Assembly: GCA_964007475.1 (NCBI GenBank) | Contig: OZ023274.1 | Span: 70,567,303-70,631,302 of the forward strand | Reading direction: 5' to 3' | DNA from: Hybos culiciformis | Lineage: Eukaryota; Arthropoda; Insecta; Diptera; Hybotidae | Length of the DNA: 64,000 bases | Part shown: piece after piece, positions 12,763 through 22,369 of the stretch | Layout of the letters: the number at the start of each line of letters is the position of its first letter | Position numbering within the stretch: position 1 is the first letter of the stretch | Translations under genes and position numbers: made by a program | Notes under the pieces: generated by a model | The model's input: the letters and a program-made list of their open reading frames with translations, nothing else | What the model was told of the DNA's origin: nothing | Databases searched by the model: none

Positions 12763-13186
12763 ATTTTTCACTTAGATAGTATTGCGAAAGAACAATATAA
12801 AGTCTTTGTAAAGCAACTCAAAGAGACCGAAAAACAATCTTGGAAAGAAAATCGACCTTTTTTAAATTCGATTCCACGATTGCCAGGCCAATCCCAAACT
12901 ATTGAATTCGACTCGTTGCAATAATATCAAGATTCTCTGTCAAAATTTTGAAATGATTATTTTGAAACAACAACAACCACAGCTAGCTCGGATTATTCTT
13001 TTAACAACAACGATTACAATTTTAATTCACCTATTGAAACGAGTCTCTTAGAATCAGAACATAGAATAAAATCAGGATCAACTGTTCTTTATGTTATGAT
13101 CCCGGCTTTTATTTTGACCATTGCCGTTGCAGCTTTTTTGTATCGAAGTTAAAATAAGATGAAATATCATCAAGCACGAATTTTTG
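12763..13186 (+). pseudogene. Pseudo-exon 2B (decayed type 2)
   Basis: Copy of exon 2A. The ATG is replaced by ATT (12763-12765), an in-frame TAA appears at 12922-12924 inside the FDSxQEYE motif, a TGA replaces CGA a few codons later, and a further TAA lies just after the membrane segment. The donor GTAATT at 13187 is retained. It cannot encode the isoform. Confidence 0.9.
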
Positions 13187-13430
13187 GTAATTATTATAAA
13201 CGAAAAATTTATAATTATATAATTACATAATTACATAATGTAGGAATTATTAATTTAAATTAAACGAAAATGTTTTCATAATTCTCCACTTATCTCGGAT
13301 TCTCGGACGAACTTATAAGAGCCTATCCTAATAAAAACCAACTAATGCAAAAAACACATGTTTTTATATGTTTTATATGTATATTTTTATTGAGGCGGTA
13401 GACTAATATACTACATAAGCCTATAACACA

Positions 13431-13970
13431 TGTCGGCCGTCATGGTGTAGTGGTATTGCCATTATCCCAGCGTTACCAACTTAGGGGTTTTCCCCCTAGA
13501 TTTAGGGTTTTTTTTTGTTGACAGAGGGATTTTTAGGGGGTAATTTGTTTCAGGGGTTTTTTTAGGGGTATGATGTATGATCTTAAAAGTGAAGATTTAG
13601 ATGACATTTGTAATATTTTTGATTGCATTTCATAAGATACCTTATATGCTAATTTTATTATAAATAAATAATTTTATTAAACCACATAATTTACGATGTG
13701 CGTTATATATTTTTCTTCAAGCATCTATTTGAAATCCTCATAGGTATATAAGTATAGCTGTTATAATATCTATAAAAAAAAATTTAGGGGTTTTTTAGAG
13801 GGAAATTTTATTTTTTTAGGGGGAAACATTTGAAAAGGTTGGTAACCCTGCATTATCCTACGGCGTGTTCGGTCGTGGGTTCGATTCCCACCTCGGACTG
13901 GAATTTGTGTCATTTTTCAAATTTGTCTCACTTGAATTAAGTGTGTGTGTTGTTTTTTTTAAAAAATAAC
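13431..13970 (+). mobile_element. tRNA-derived SINE, split by a later insertion
   Basis: The left part reads GTCATGGTGTAGTGGTATTG (A-box-like TGGTGTAGTGG) and the right part, after the nested insertion, carries GTGGGTTCGATTCCCACC (B box GGTTCGATTCC with its stem). Joined, they give a tRNA-like head of about 75 bases, followed by an unrelated body and a T-rich/A-rich end. The block-A sequence at 6951-7010 lacks the element, so it inserted after the block duplication. The exact target duplication is unclear; imperfect ATAAC sequences lie on both sides. The head suggests RNA polymerase III transcription; the family is unnamed. Confidence 0.8.
13468..13850. mobile_element. hAT-like MITE nested in the SINE
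   Basis: A 383-base element with terminal inverted repeats (CAGCGTTACCAAC at the left; the right end reads as CAGGGTTACCAACC in reverse). It is flanked by perfect 8-base direct repeats CATTATCC (13460-13467 and 13851-13858). No coding capacity. The 8-base target duplication and CAG-starting ends are typical of the hAT superfamily. Interior carries repeated AGGGGTTTTT-type runs. Removing it restores a continuous tRNA-like SINE head. Confidence 0.88.
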
Positions 13971-14105
13971 GTTATTTGAATAATACCAAGAAGATATTGT
14001 ATACTTCGAAAGTAAAAAATTAAAAAAAACCAGCAATATTAAACCAAGTCCAGAGAGTAATAATAAATTTATGTTTTACTCACCATTGTACTCACCATTA
14101 CTCAC

Positions 14106-15764
14106 CATTGTACTCCTATTTGATAAAGTAAAGTATCTGCCATACAAAATATATTTCGTAGCGCCAAAAAAACTATGTTTTTTTTTACTCAAAATTTATC
14201 ATTGTGTTGAATAAAAATGATCACGGATGGGATGGTCTGCTTTTTTAAAAGTTACGAAATAAAACAAGAGTTTTGATTTTATAAACTCATCACAGACAAC
14301 ATTTTATTTCTATTTTTTCTAATTTTTATTAAAAAATTTTGAAATGAAGTATATGCGCACACAATAAACAAATGAATCAAAAAAATGTATTGAAATTTTC
14401 ACAACATTTGAAATTACATTCAACGTTTGTAAGAAGGGAAGCTAATTTACTTACTAAATTATTTTCTGTTACATGTAAATCGAAATTTTCAAAAATCTTA
14501 TCCTGCAATATTTTTTAAATTAATATGATTAAGAAAGTTTTGAGGAGGAACTGTTAATTTACATTTTTCAAACTATTTAAAATTGATGAAAATAGCATTT
14601 ATTTTTTCCCATTTTTCACTTTTTAATTTTTTTTCACTTTTTTTTTTCAAAAAAAATTAGTTAAAGTTAATATAAATTTATTTTAATTTCTCACATTTAA
14701 ATCACTAGCGGTTGAAATTCGAATTGGCTTTAAGCTTTAAAAAAAATTCTCACACCTTAAAATTGAAAAATTAAAGCAAAACAAAAATCATATATGGCTC
14801 TGTTTCGCCGTGACTCGATACCATTTTTTTTGACGTTTGCTCCGATTTCTCAGTAAATAGACGTCCTATTTGAAAAAGTTTAACAGATTTTTGTAGCTTG
14901 GCTCGGCCCGTTATTCAATGAAATGAGTTTTTTTTTTTTTTTTTTTGAAGACAATGAAATTCTTCATTGTATTCGTGACTCGTTGACTAAAATTTTGAAT
15001 GTTGTTTTAACGATATCAATGTTTCAACGCGAAATTCTCTAAAAGTAAGATTATTTCCCACCTTCTTTTTTTTTATTTAATTTGTTGGACTAAAAACGCT
15101 TCGAATAAAAGTATTCGCATTAAATTTTGTAATCCTAGTAACTGACAATTAATTCTAGTTTCCGTGACTCGAAACCGTGACTCGAAACGAAAAAAAAATT
15201 ACTATTGTTACTGAAAAATAAAAAGCGGTAATATTATTAAAGAAGACGTTAAAAAGTTTGATAAATTAACTTCAAACAAAAAAAAACTATTTAGACATTT
15301 ACTTACTCAAAAAAAACGGTTAAAATAATACTAAGAACATTCTTATAAATTTTTAAGAAATTTTAGAAACAGAGCCATATGATTTTTATTTATTAGTATT
15401 GAGTATTTAAGGGAAATTATGACGCGCTTAAGGCCAAATAAATGTAAACAATGCATTTATTTTATAAAAGAACCATGTGACTATGATACATTTTTGTCTT
15501 TACAAAAAGATAAAAAAATTGTAAAATATAAGTAATTTTACGGTTTTCGAAATTTTTAAAAATAAGAGAACAAATTTAAGTCTAAAATTAAACGAAATGA
15601 ACTCTATTTGTTCTAAAAAATTGCTTAATTTTGGATTTTATAAAAACGTAATTAAAAGGAATCAGAAAGGCACCTTGTAAGAGGAAGGTGAATTTTTTTT
15701 TTTTTTTGCATAAAAATTTTCGTTGTTCCTTGTTACTCTACTCTATAGAAATATGTTTACACTG
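14106..15764. mobile_element. hAT-like non-autonomous element, copy 1
   Basis: Related end to end to 19463-21566. Ends CATTGTACTCCTATTT and (reversed) CAGTGTAAACATATTTC form imperfect inverted repeats of about 17 bases. The block-A counterpart goes from TTTTACTCACCA (about 7085) straight to ATATTAGCATC, so this is an insertion. It contains a second element (14796-15376); without it the unit is about 1.07 kb. The left edge repeats ACTCACCATT several times, which obscures the target duplication. No transposase frame is visible. Confidence 0.75.
14796..15376. mobile_element. MITE nested in hAT-like copy 1
   Basis: About 581 bases bounded by inverted repeats GGCTCTGTTTC and GAAACAGAGCC and by ATAT on both sides (14792-14795, 15377-15380). 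Copy 2 of the host element is uninterrupted here (AATCATATGATTTT near 21161), giving a clean empty site. Several CGTGACTCGA-type motifs recur inside (around 14808, 14984, 15165 and 15177). No coding frame. Superfamily not determined. Confidence 0.8.
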
Positions 15765-16100
15765 CAATATACGCATCATAAAAGATTTTCAATAAAAGAA
15801 AAATAAATGTGTTAGGTTGTGTGATCATATAGTATTTATTTATTAAAAATTAAAAGACATTTCTAAATATTGTGTTAGTGTCTTTTTAGAATTTGTTTAA
15901 TAAACTTAAAGTAAATTTATTTTAGCAGTTTAGATATACATTTTTTTGTAATTTAAAAAGTATTTAAATAAATATTTTATTTCAAATTATATAAACATTA
16001 TATGGGTTAATATTAGATAATGGGACAATATGACCAAAAAATGTTGTGCCAAACAATGATTTTATTATAGGCAATTATTGTATTTTTTGGTTAGGAAAAT

Positions 16101-16250
16101 GGGTACTTTTCCGTTAGCCGGGCGTAAATTTACGGCCCAAAAAATTGTAAATGTACTCAAGTCGCAAAACGAAGCCGAAATGTTACCGAAATTTTATGGT
16201 AATTTAAAATGAATAGTTTTTTCGTGTATTGGGGAACGGCTGAAAGTATC
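16101..16250. mobile_element. Small MITE-like replacement segment
   Basis: About 150 bases, more GC-rich than the surroundings, sit where block A has an unrelated sequence of about 180 bases (7430-7610). The ends (GGGTACTTTTCCGTTAGCC and, reversed, GATACTTTCAGCCGTTCCCC) look like a degenerate inverted repeat. It lies about 300 bases upstream of exon 3B and could alter its promoter. Low-certainty classification. Confidence 0.4.
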
Positions 16251-16559
16251 ACAAACGCCTGTACAATCAAAACGACTCAAAAACCTAATTTCTGATAAAA
16301 AACCGTGGGAAATTGGGAATTATTGCCAGGGTAATGATTTTTTCACTATTTTCTTAACATTTTTAATAAAAATGCTGGAAAATGAAAATTCGTGGTGTGA
16401 GATAGTCAGAGTAATAATTTTTGCGGTATTCTGGTCTAAATTTTCTTATTAAAACGGAAAAAAAGAAATATTTCATGAAAACATCCTTTTTTTTCCGTAT
16501 CTAATATTAACCCATATAAAATAAAGTAAAAAATTTTCTAACGCAAGTAAATTAGTATA

Positions 16560-16896
16560 ATGTCAAGAATAATTAGTAGTAGTACTACTACAATAGAACC
16601 AATAATAGATTGGGACCAAAAACTAAAAGAAATTGTAGAATATACAAAATCTTTTGATGAAGAATATAAAAAATATTTTGATGAATATCTAAAATTAAAC
16701 GAAAATCAATGGGAGACACATACTTTAAGAAACTTTTATGCAGATATTGTAACAGAACAACACAAAATAAAGGCAGGACCAGGATTAACGCTGATTTTTA
16801 TTATGATAGCAGTTTTTATTCTCATAATTGGTGTGGCAATATTTGCTTACAAATGTGTAAACAAAAGGAGATATCGACAAGTACCAATAAATTCGG
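16560..16896 (+). CDS. Variable first exon 3B (type 3, shortened)
   Basis: Encodes 112 residues plus one base. The first 20 residues equal exon 3A, and the C-terminal part (RNFYADIVTEQ, membrane segment at about 76-97, RRYRQVPINS) is also near identical. The region between is about 24 residues shorter and lacks the SW...PG...YDS module, replaced by acidic/Tyr sequence (SFDEEYKKYFDEYLK). The donor GTAATT at 16897 is in phase 1. The frame has stayed open despite loss of the module, so it is either a functional ectodomain variant or a young relic. Confidence 0.7.
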
Positions 16897-16934
16897 GTAA
16901 TTATTTGAAATATTTTTCTTCTTTCCTTTGATGA

Positions 16935-18466
16935 AATTTTTGTATCATCATCATCATAATATTAATAGGCATTCGACCGTATCTATGTATGTAGCTTTTT
17001 TTTTTTTGAATTTAAAATTTGAGGAATTAATAATAATTATTGTTGTCAATTGTCAATAGTTTCATAAAATATATTATTTTTTTGAAACATTTTTTTTTTT
17101 GAAATAAATTTAATTATATAGAAATAGAATTAATAATAATTTTTTTGGAGTATAAAGATTTTGTTAGTGAGTAAGAGTAACGGTATAGAGAGGTTAGTAA
17201 AAAAACAATGTGAAATTCGGAAAATATTATTAAAAAATGTATTTCAAAAATTCCAAATTTATTTAACTTCCGTGAATATTTCACGCGTTTCGGTTATTTT
17301 TAAACAACATAAAATTTAAGATTACGAGTAGGTATATATTTTTTTTTAGAATAATTGAAATAATTGGTTTATATATTGATTCAATTATGTACTATCTATG
17401 TATATAGTTATATACATACATATATGTTGTAGGAAACAGCATTATATTATTATTTTATTATTTTTTCTTACTTTTGATGATGTCAACGTTTATGTTAATA
17501 GATTTAAGTTTAATTAAAAATATAACGTATATTGGTTACACGAAAGTTATCTTTTAATAAACTTTTTTATTTTCTATTATTTTTGGCAAAAAAAAAATTA
17601 AATTTAAAAATATGTAAAATTTCAATAACGAATAAAATGCGTAAATTAATCAGTGGTTCTTAAAATAGTGCTCAAGGGACTCAAAAATAATTTGAGTTTA
17701 TTTTTTTTTTCCAAAATTAAAAAACTTGGTAATATGACGGGTATCGATCTTCAACCAGCACAATATTATATGTCCTTTACAATTCGATTCTAGTTTTCAA
17801 CCAAGAGTAAATACGTATTCAAAGGCTACAATATAAATATAAATTTACTAATTTTTAATTAAAACTACTTTTTTTTATAATGACTTAATGACAACATATT
17901 TAAATCAATTATTCATATTCAAAATCATATCATATCATATTTAAAAATATGTTTAAATTTAAATGCGAGAATCATCAGTGGTTGTCGCAAAAGCGATCAC
18001 GTTCTGTAAAACGTCATCTACATATTTAATAAAAAAGTTGGTGCTGAGGGATATTGGTCATCAAAGAATGTTGAATTTACAATCCAAAATTTTACTGTTC
18101 TTCAGTTTTGAATGTATTTAAATATTGCATCGCAGCTTTTATCTCTTTTCCTCTAGCATTCGATATTTATTTTTACGATATAGTCAATATTCTGAAAACT
18201 GTTAAATACAAATAACATTATTATAAATACCAGAGATTATAGTTTAAGAATCCCTGCTCAGCACAACAATCAAATCTTTCATGTATGGGAAGATAAAGTG
18301 AAAATATATTTGCTTTCGCATAAATACCATAAAGATAAAAATTTTTCTCTCTTTTTTTTTTAAAAAAAAAAAAAGAGAATAAAGTGTTACTGTTTAGTGA
18401 ACTTCATTCAATTAATTTCATATTTGATAAAATAAATTCAGTGAACGAAAAAAGCGCTTAAAAAAA
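16935..18466. other. Intron/promoter interval between exon 3B and pseudo-exon 4B
   Basis: Non-coding. Relative to block A it carries about 370 extra bases near 16950-17300, AT-rich and without recognisable ends. The rest aligns well to 8360-9480. Confidence 0.5.
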
Positions 18467-18998
18467 ATGGAAAATTATAAAAATACAATTCTATATCAAT
18501 TCCATGATTTAATGTCAAATCTACGTAGTGAAATAGAAAAAAACGATTTATTTACAACAAATACCACTACAGCGACTGAAGATCCTCAGTATTATATAAA
18601 TTTTATAGTTTGAAAGAAATTGAACAGGAATCTTGGAAACGAAATAGACATTTTTTGGATACATTAAAAACACCTGGTGAGCCTAGAGCCAGTTCATTCG
18701 ATTCGATGCAAGAATACGAGGATGCTCGAAAAAAGCATGCGTATGAAATGAGATTTACCACAACTTAAATGAGATTTACCACAACTTATCCAATGCAAAC
18801 GTATGAATACGTTCATCCAGATACCATTGGTCCACTTGTATATCTTAACAAGCGTACTCATAGTCCAAATCTGGATGGTAGGTAGTTGGATTGCTATAGG
18901 GTTGGTGTTCTTAATTTCAATCATAATTATCGTTGTTAGTTTTTTACTAAGAAGAAGACGATATCAGAAAATACCAACAGTTTCAACAATAGATTCTG
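18467..18998 (+). pseudogene. Pseudo-exon 4B (frameshifted type 4)
   Basis: Copy of exon 4A with ATG and donor (GTGAAT at 18999) kept. A 4-base gap near 18604 shifts the frame soon after QYYINF. A 20-base direct duplication, ATGAGATTTACCACAACTTA, near 18746-18787 adds a stop, and a small GGTA duplication lies near 18881. It keeps the codons for TLKTPGEPRASSFDS that 4A has lost, so it preserves the ancestral length of type 4. Confidence 0.88.
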
Positions 18999-19746
18999 GT
19001 GAATATATGTAGAAAAGAATTTTATTATCTTATTTTACATCTTGTTTTAAATTAAAAACATATATTTTTGTATAATAACTTAATGGCGTTCAAATTATTT
19101 AGTTTAACAAAACTTTTAAATACCTTCTTATCGTTGTATAAATATAATATTTTTAATCTTTTATGTTTTTATGTCAAAATTTTTGATTTATAGTTTTACA
19201 TAGTTATTATTAAGTTAGGGATATTCTTGATTAAACTTTTTGTCATTAAAAATAAAATCGCTTCGGAGAAATACACCAATAAATGCCATTTAAAAGGAAG
19301 GCGTCAGGAATGTTCGTTAAAGTCCATAACGCGTCTCGAAATAACCATCACGATCAGTAAAACGTCATCTACGGAATTTAATAAACAGTCAACATTCCTA
19401 ATTACACATAGCATTATCATAAATAACAAAATAACTCATAATACGAAGAAATAAATACCTGCCATTGTACACCTATTTCATAAAGTAAAGTATCTGCCAT
19501 AGAAAATTTATTTCGTCCCGCCAAAAATCTATGTTTTTTTTTACTCAAAATCTGTCATTGTGTTGAATAAAAATGATCAGGGATGAGATGGTTGCTTTTT
19601 TAAAAGTTACGAAATAAAACAAGACTTTTAATTTTATAAACTCATCACAGACAACATTTTATTTCTATTTTTTCTAATTTTTACATTTTTATTAAAAAAA
19701 TGTAAAAAGAAATATATGCGCGCACGTATGAAAAAATGAATTAAAT

Positions 19747-20801
19747 GGGAGCGGGCCTCTTTGCAAATTCCATATTGCAAAAGTCTATTTGGCCGAAAGC
19801 CACTTATCAAATTTGTATGTTTCGCAAATCTCCATTTCGCAAAAAAAACTCTTTAACAAAATTCCATTTGGCCTAATGCGACACTTCGCAAAAAGATATT
19901 TCTCAAAATACCAATTCACAACATTATATTAATTGAGACACTTCGCAAAAGTATAGTTTAACAAATTTTTTTATATTGCACAAATATGATGAATAGAATA
20001 TTAAAGGTTTTTTTTAACTGTAAAAAAAAAAACATGTAGGATTTTATAGGCTCATGGATGAAATCCGAAAAGAAATATTGTATGTAACGGCTGAAATAAA
20101 AAAATTTTAAATGGATGGGCCACCAGCAGTAAAAAAAAACAAAATATTACTTAATAAAAGATAAAAAAATTGAAAATATTTTGAAAAGAAAAGACGATTA
20201 TAGGGAAGTCAAACTATTATTTTTGATTGCCGAGAATTTAAAATTAAAATAATTTTTTTAAATAAAAATATTAATTTTCTAATATGTACATATGGTTATG
20301 TACGTATTGAATATTAAAAAAAATATATATTAAGTATTCATTTTTTAATATTATTTCTTATATTTACAAACTGGATTTGTATTAACTATATTAAAAAAAC
20401 AGATATTAAAAATTCAATAAAATTTCTTAAAATTAAAATGCATATAATTGGAATTGTCTAATTTAATAATATGCATTTATGAAAATGCAACATATTTTAG
20501 TGCATGCTAAATATACATTTCGCAACTACCCTTTTTGGCGTAATTCACATTTCGCGCGCGCGCGCGAAATGTGAATTACGCCAAAAAGGGTAGTTGCGAA
20601 ATGTATATTTTGCCAAAAGTAGTAGTTGCGAAATGTCCTTATGCTAACTGGAAAGTTGTTAACTGTCTCATTAGGCTAAAGCGAACGTTTGTTAACTATC
20701 CGTTTTGCGGAATGGTTCTTTTGCGAAGTGTCTTTTTTGCCAAATGGAATTAGGCAAAATGTCTTTTTGCGAAATGTCTTTCGGCGATTCGGGTAACACC
20801 C
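19747..20801. mobile_element. Foldback-type element with 9-base target duplication
   Basis: About 1,055 bases inserted in hAT-like copy 2, flanked by perfect 9-base direct repeats GAATTAAAT (19738-19746 and 20802-20810). Both arms are built of many degenerate copies of a motif like CATTTCGCAAAA, in opposite orientation in the two halves. Termini are GGGAGCGGGCC and, reversed, GGGTGTTACCCG. The 9-base duplication and long subrepeat arms fit Foldback or Mutator-like non-autonomous elements. Short open frames at 20571-20753 and 20692-20928 are repeat-derived. Confidence 0.82.
20510..20609. repeat. 100-base perfect palindrome centred on (CG)7
   Basis: Two 50-base arms are exact reverse complements meeting between 20559 and 20560 within a run of seven CG dinucleotides. 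The arms contain GTTGCGAAATG and GAATTACGCC motifs of the surrounding foldback element. Long perfect hairpins are unstable in cloning and replication, so this may be recent. Confidence 0.95.
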
Positions 20802-21726
20802 GAATTAAATAAATTTTATTGAAATTTTCACAACATTTGAAATTACATTCAGCGTTTGTAAGAAGGGAATCTAATTTACTTACTAAATTATTTTCTGTTA
20901 CATGTAAATCGAAATTTTCAGCAAACATATCCTGTAATATTTTAATATAATTAAGAAAGTTTTAAGGAGGAACTGTTAATTTACATTTTTCAAACTGTTT
21001 AAAATTCATCAAATTGAGAACTAAAAAATTGGTAAAAGTTAATTTAAATTATTATTTTAATTTCTCACATTTAAATCACTAGCGGTTGAAATTCAAATTA
21101 GCTTTAAGCTTTAAAAAAAATTCTCACATCCTTAAAATCGAAAAATTAAAGCAAAACAAAAATCATATGATTTTTATTTATTAGTATTGAGTATTTAAGG
21201 GAAACTATGACGCGCTTAAGGCCAAATAAATGTAAACAATGCATTTATTTTATAAAAGAACCAGGTGACTATGATAATTTTTTGTCTTTACAAAAAATTA
21301 AAAAAATTGTAAAATATAAGTAATTTTACGGTTTTAAAAAATTTTAAAAATAAGAAAATAGTTTTAAGTCGAAAATAAAACGAAATGAACTCACTTTGTT
21401 CTTAAAAAAGTACTTAATTTTGGATTTAAAAAAAACCTGCGAAAAAAAATTAAGTAAAAGGAATCAGAAAGGCACCTTGTAAGAGGGAGGTGAATTTTTT
21501 TTTTTTTTTTTGCATAAAAATTTTCGTTATTCCTTGTTACTCTACTATAGAAATATGTTTACTCTGATACCTGCTTACTACACAGTACACACAATCAAAT
21601 CTTTCATGTATGTAGAAGATATAGTGAATACATTTGCTTTCACATAAACAGCATAAATAAATATTTTTCTCTCTTATTTAAAAAAAAAAATAAAATGAAA
21701 AATGTTAGTGTTTAACTAAACTTCAT

Positions 21727-21732
21727 TCAGTT
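21727..21732 (+). promoter_or_regulatory. Initiator-like TCAGTT before exon 5B
   Basis: TCAGTT in ACTTCATTCAGTTAATTTC lies about 60 bases upstream of the exon-5B ATG and matches the insect initiator consensus TCAGTY. The same sequence is kept before pseudo-exon 5A (10672-10677) and a variant (TTCAATTAA) before type 4. This fits each variable exon having its own start site, but it is motif evidence only. Confidence 0.4.
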
Positions 21733-21788
21733 AATTTCATATTCGATAAAATAAATTTGGTTCAACAAAAAAAAAAACAAAAAAAAAA

Positions 21789-22326
21789 ATGGAAAATTAT
21801 AACAATACAAGTCTTTTTCGATTCCATGATTTAATGTCAGATCTACTTAATAAAACAGAAAAAAACGATTTATTTACAACAAATACCGCTACAACCACAG
21901 AAGATCCTCAATATTATATAAATTTAGTCAATAATTTGAAACAAATTGAACAAGAAAGTTGGAAACAAAATAGACATTTTATGGATATGTTTAAATCACC
22001 TGGGCAACCTAGAGCAAGTTCATTCGATTCGAGGCAAGAATACGAGGATGCTAAACAAAAGCATGCATATGAAATGAGATTTACGACAACTTATTCACCC
22101 CCTTATGCACCTCCAATCCATATTTATGAACCTCCAATCCAATCTTATTCAAATCCTAGTCCGGATGCTATCTCACCACACGTTCGTTCTAATAATCGCA
22201 GTCTAAGTGTTGGTTGGATTGCTATATTGTTTGTATTTGTAATTGCAATCATAATTATTATTGTTGGTTTTATAGTAAGAAGAAAACGATATCACCAAGT
22301 TCCAAGAACTTCAACAATACTTTGTG
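21789..22326 (+). CDS. Variable first exon 5B (type 5)
   Basis: Encodes 179 residues plus one base. N terminus MENYNNTSLFRFHDLMSD, then Thr-rich TTNTATTTEDP, the full conserved module at about 51-86 (Trp58 in EQESWKQNRHFMD, SPGQPRASSFDS, EYED), a Pro/Tyr-rich stretch with repeated PPIHIYE/PPIQSYS units at about 103-122, a membrane segment at about 141-163 and RRKRYHQVP. The donor GTGAAT at 22327 is in phase 1. The longest and most complete ectodomain of the type 1-5 group, and the only open type 5, since 5A lost start, module and donor. Confidence 0.82.
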
Positions 22327-22369
22327 GTGAATATGAAAAAGAATTTAATTAATTAAAATAATATTTTTT

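Larger units (their letters stand above)
19463..21566. mobile_element. hAT-like non-autonomous element, copy 2
   Basis: Begins CATTGTACACCTATTTC and ends (reversed) CAGAGTAAACATATTTC, an imperfect terminal inverted repeat. Flanked by perfect 8-base direct repeats ATACCTGC (19455-19462 and 21567-21574). Block A shows the uninterrupted AAATACCGG...CTCTGCTTACC context. About 1.04 kb is its own sequence; the remainder is a foldback insertion. Related to copy 1 across its length; no transposase frame. Confidence 0.85.
19020..21788. other. Interval between pseudo-exon 4B and exon 5B
   Basis: Non-coding. Outer parts match block A around 9970-10733; the middle is occupied by hAT-like copy 2 with its nested foldback element. 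Short frames here lie in the transposons and are not credited. Confidence 0.7.

Noticed and set aside
13431..13910. A functional tRNA gene
   Set aside because: The A and B boxes are separated by the 383-base insertion, and even when joined the head lacks a convincing acceptor stem; best explained as a SINE.
20571..20928. Opposed frames in the foldback element
   Set aside because: Made of the element's repeated words; no protein-like sequence.
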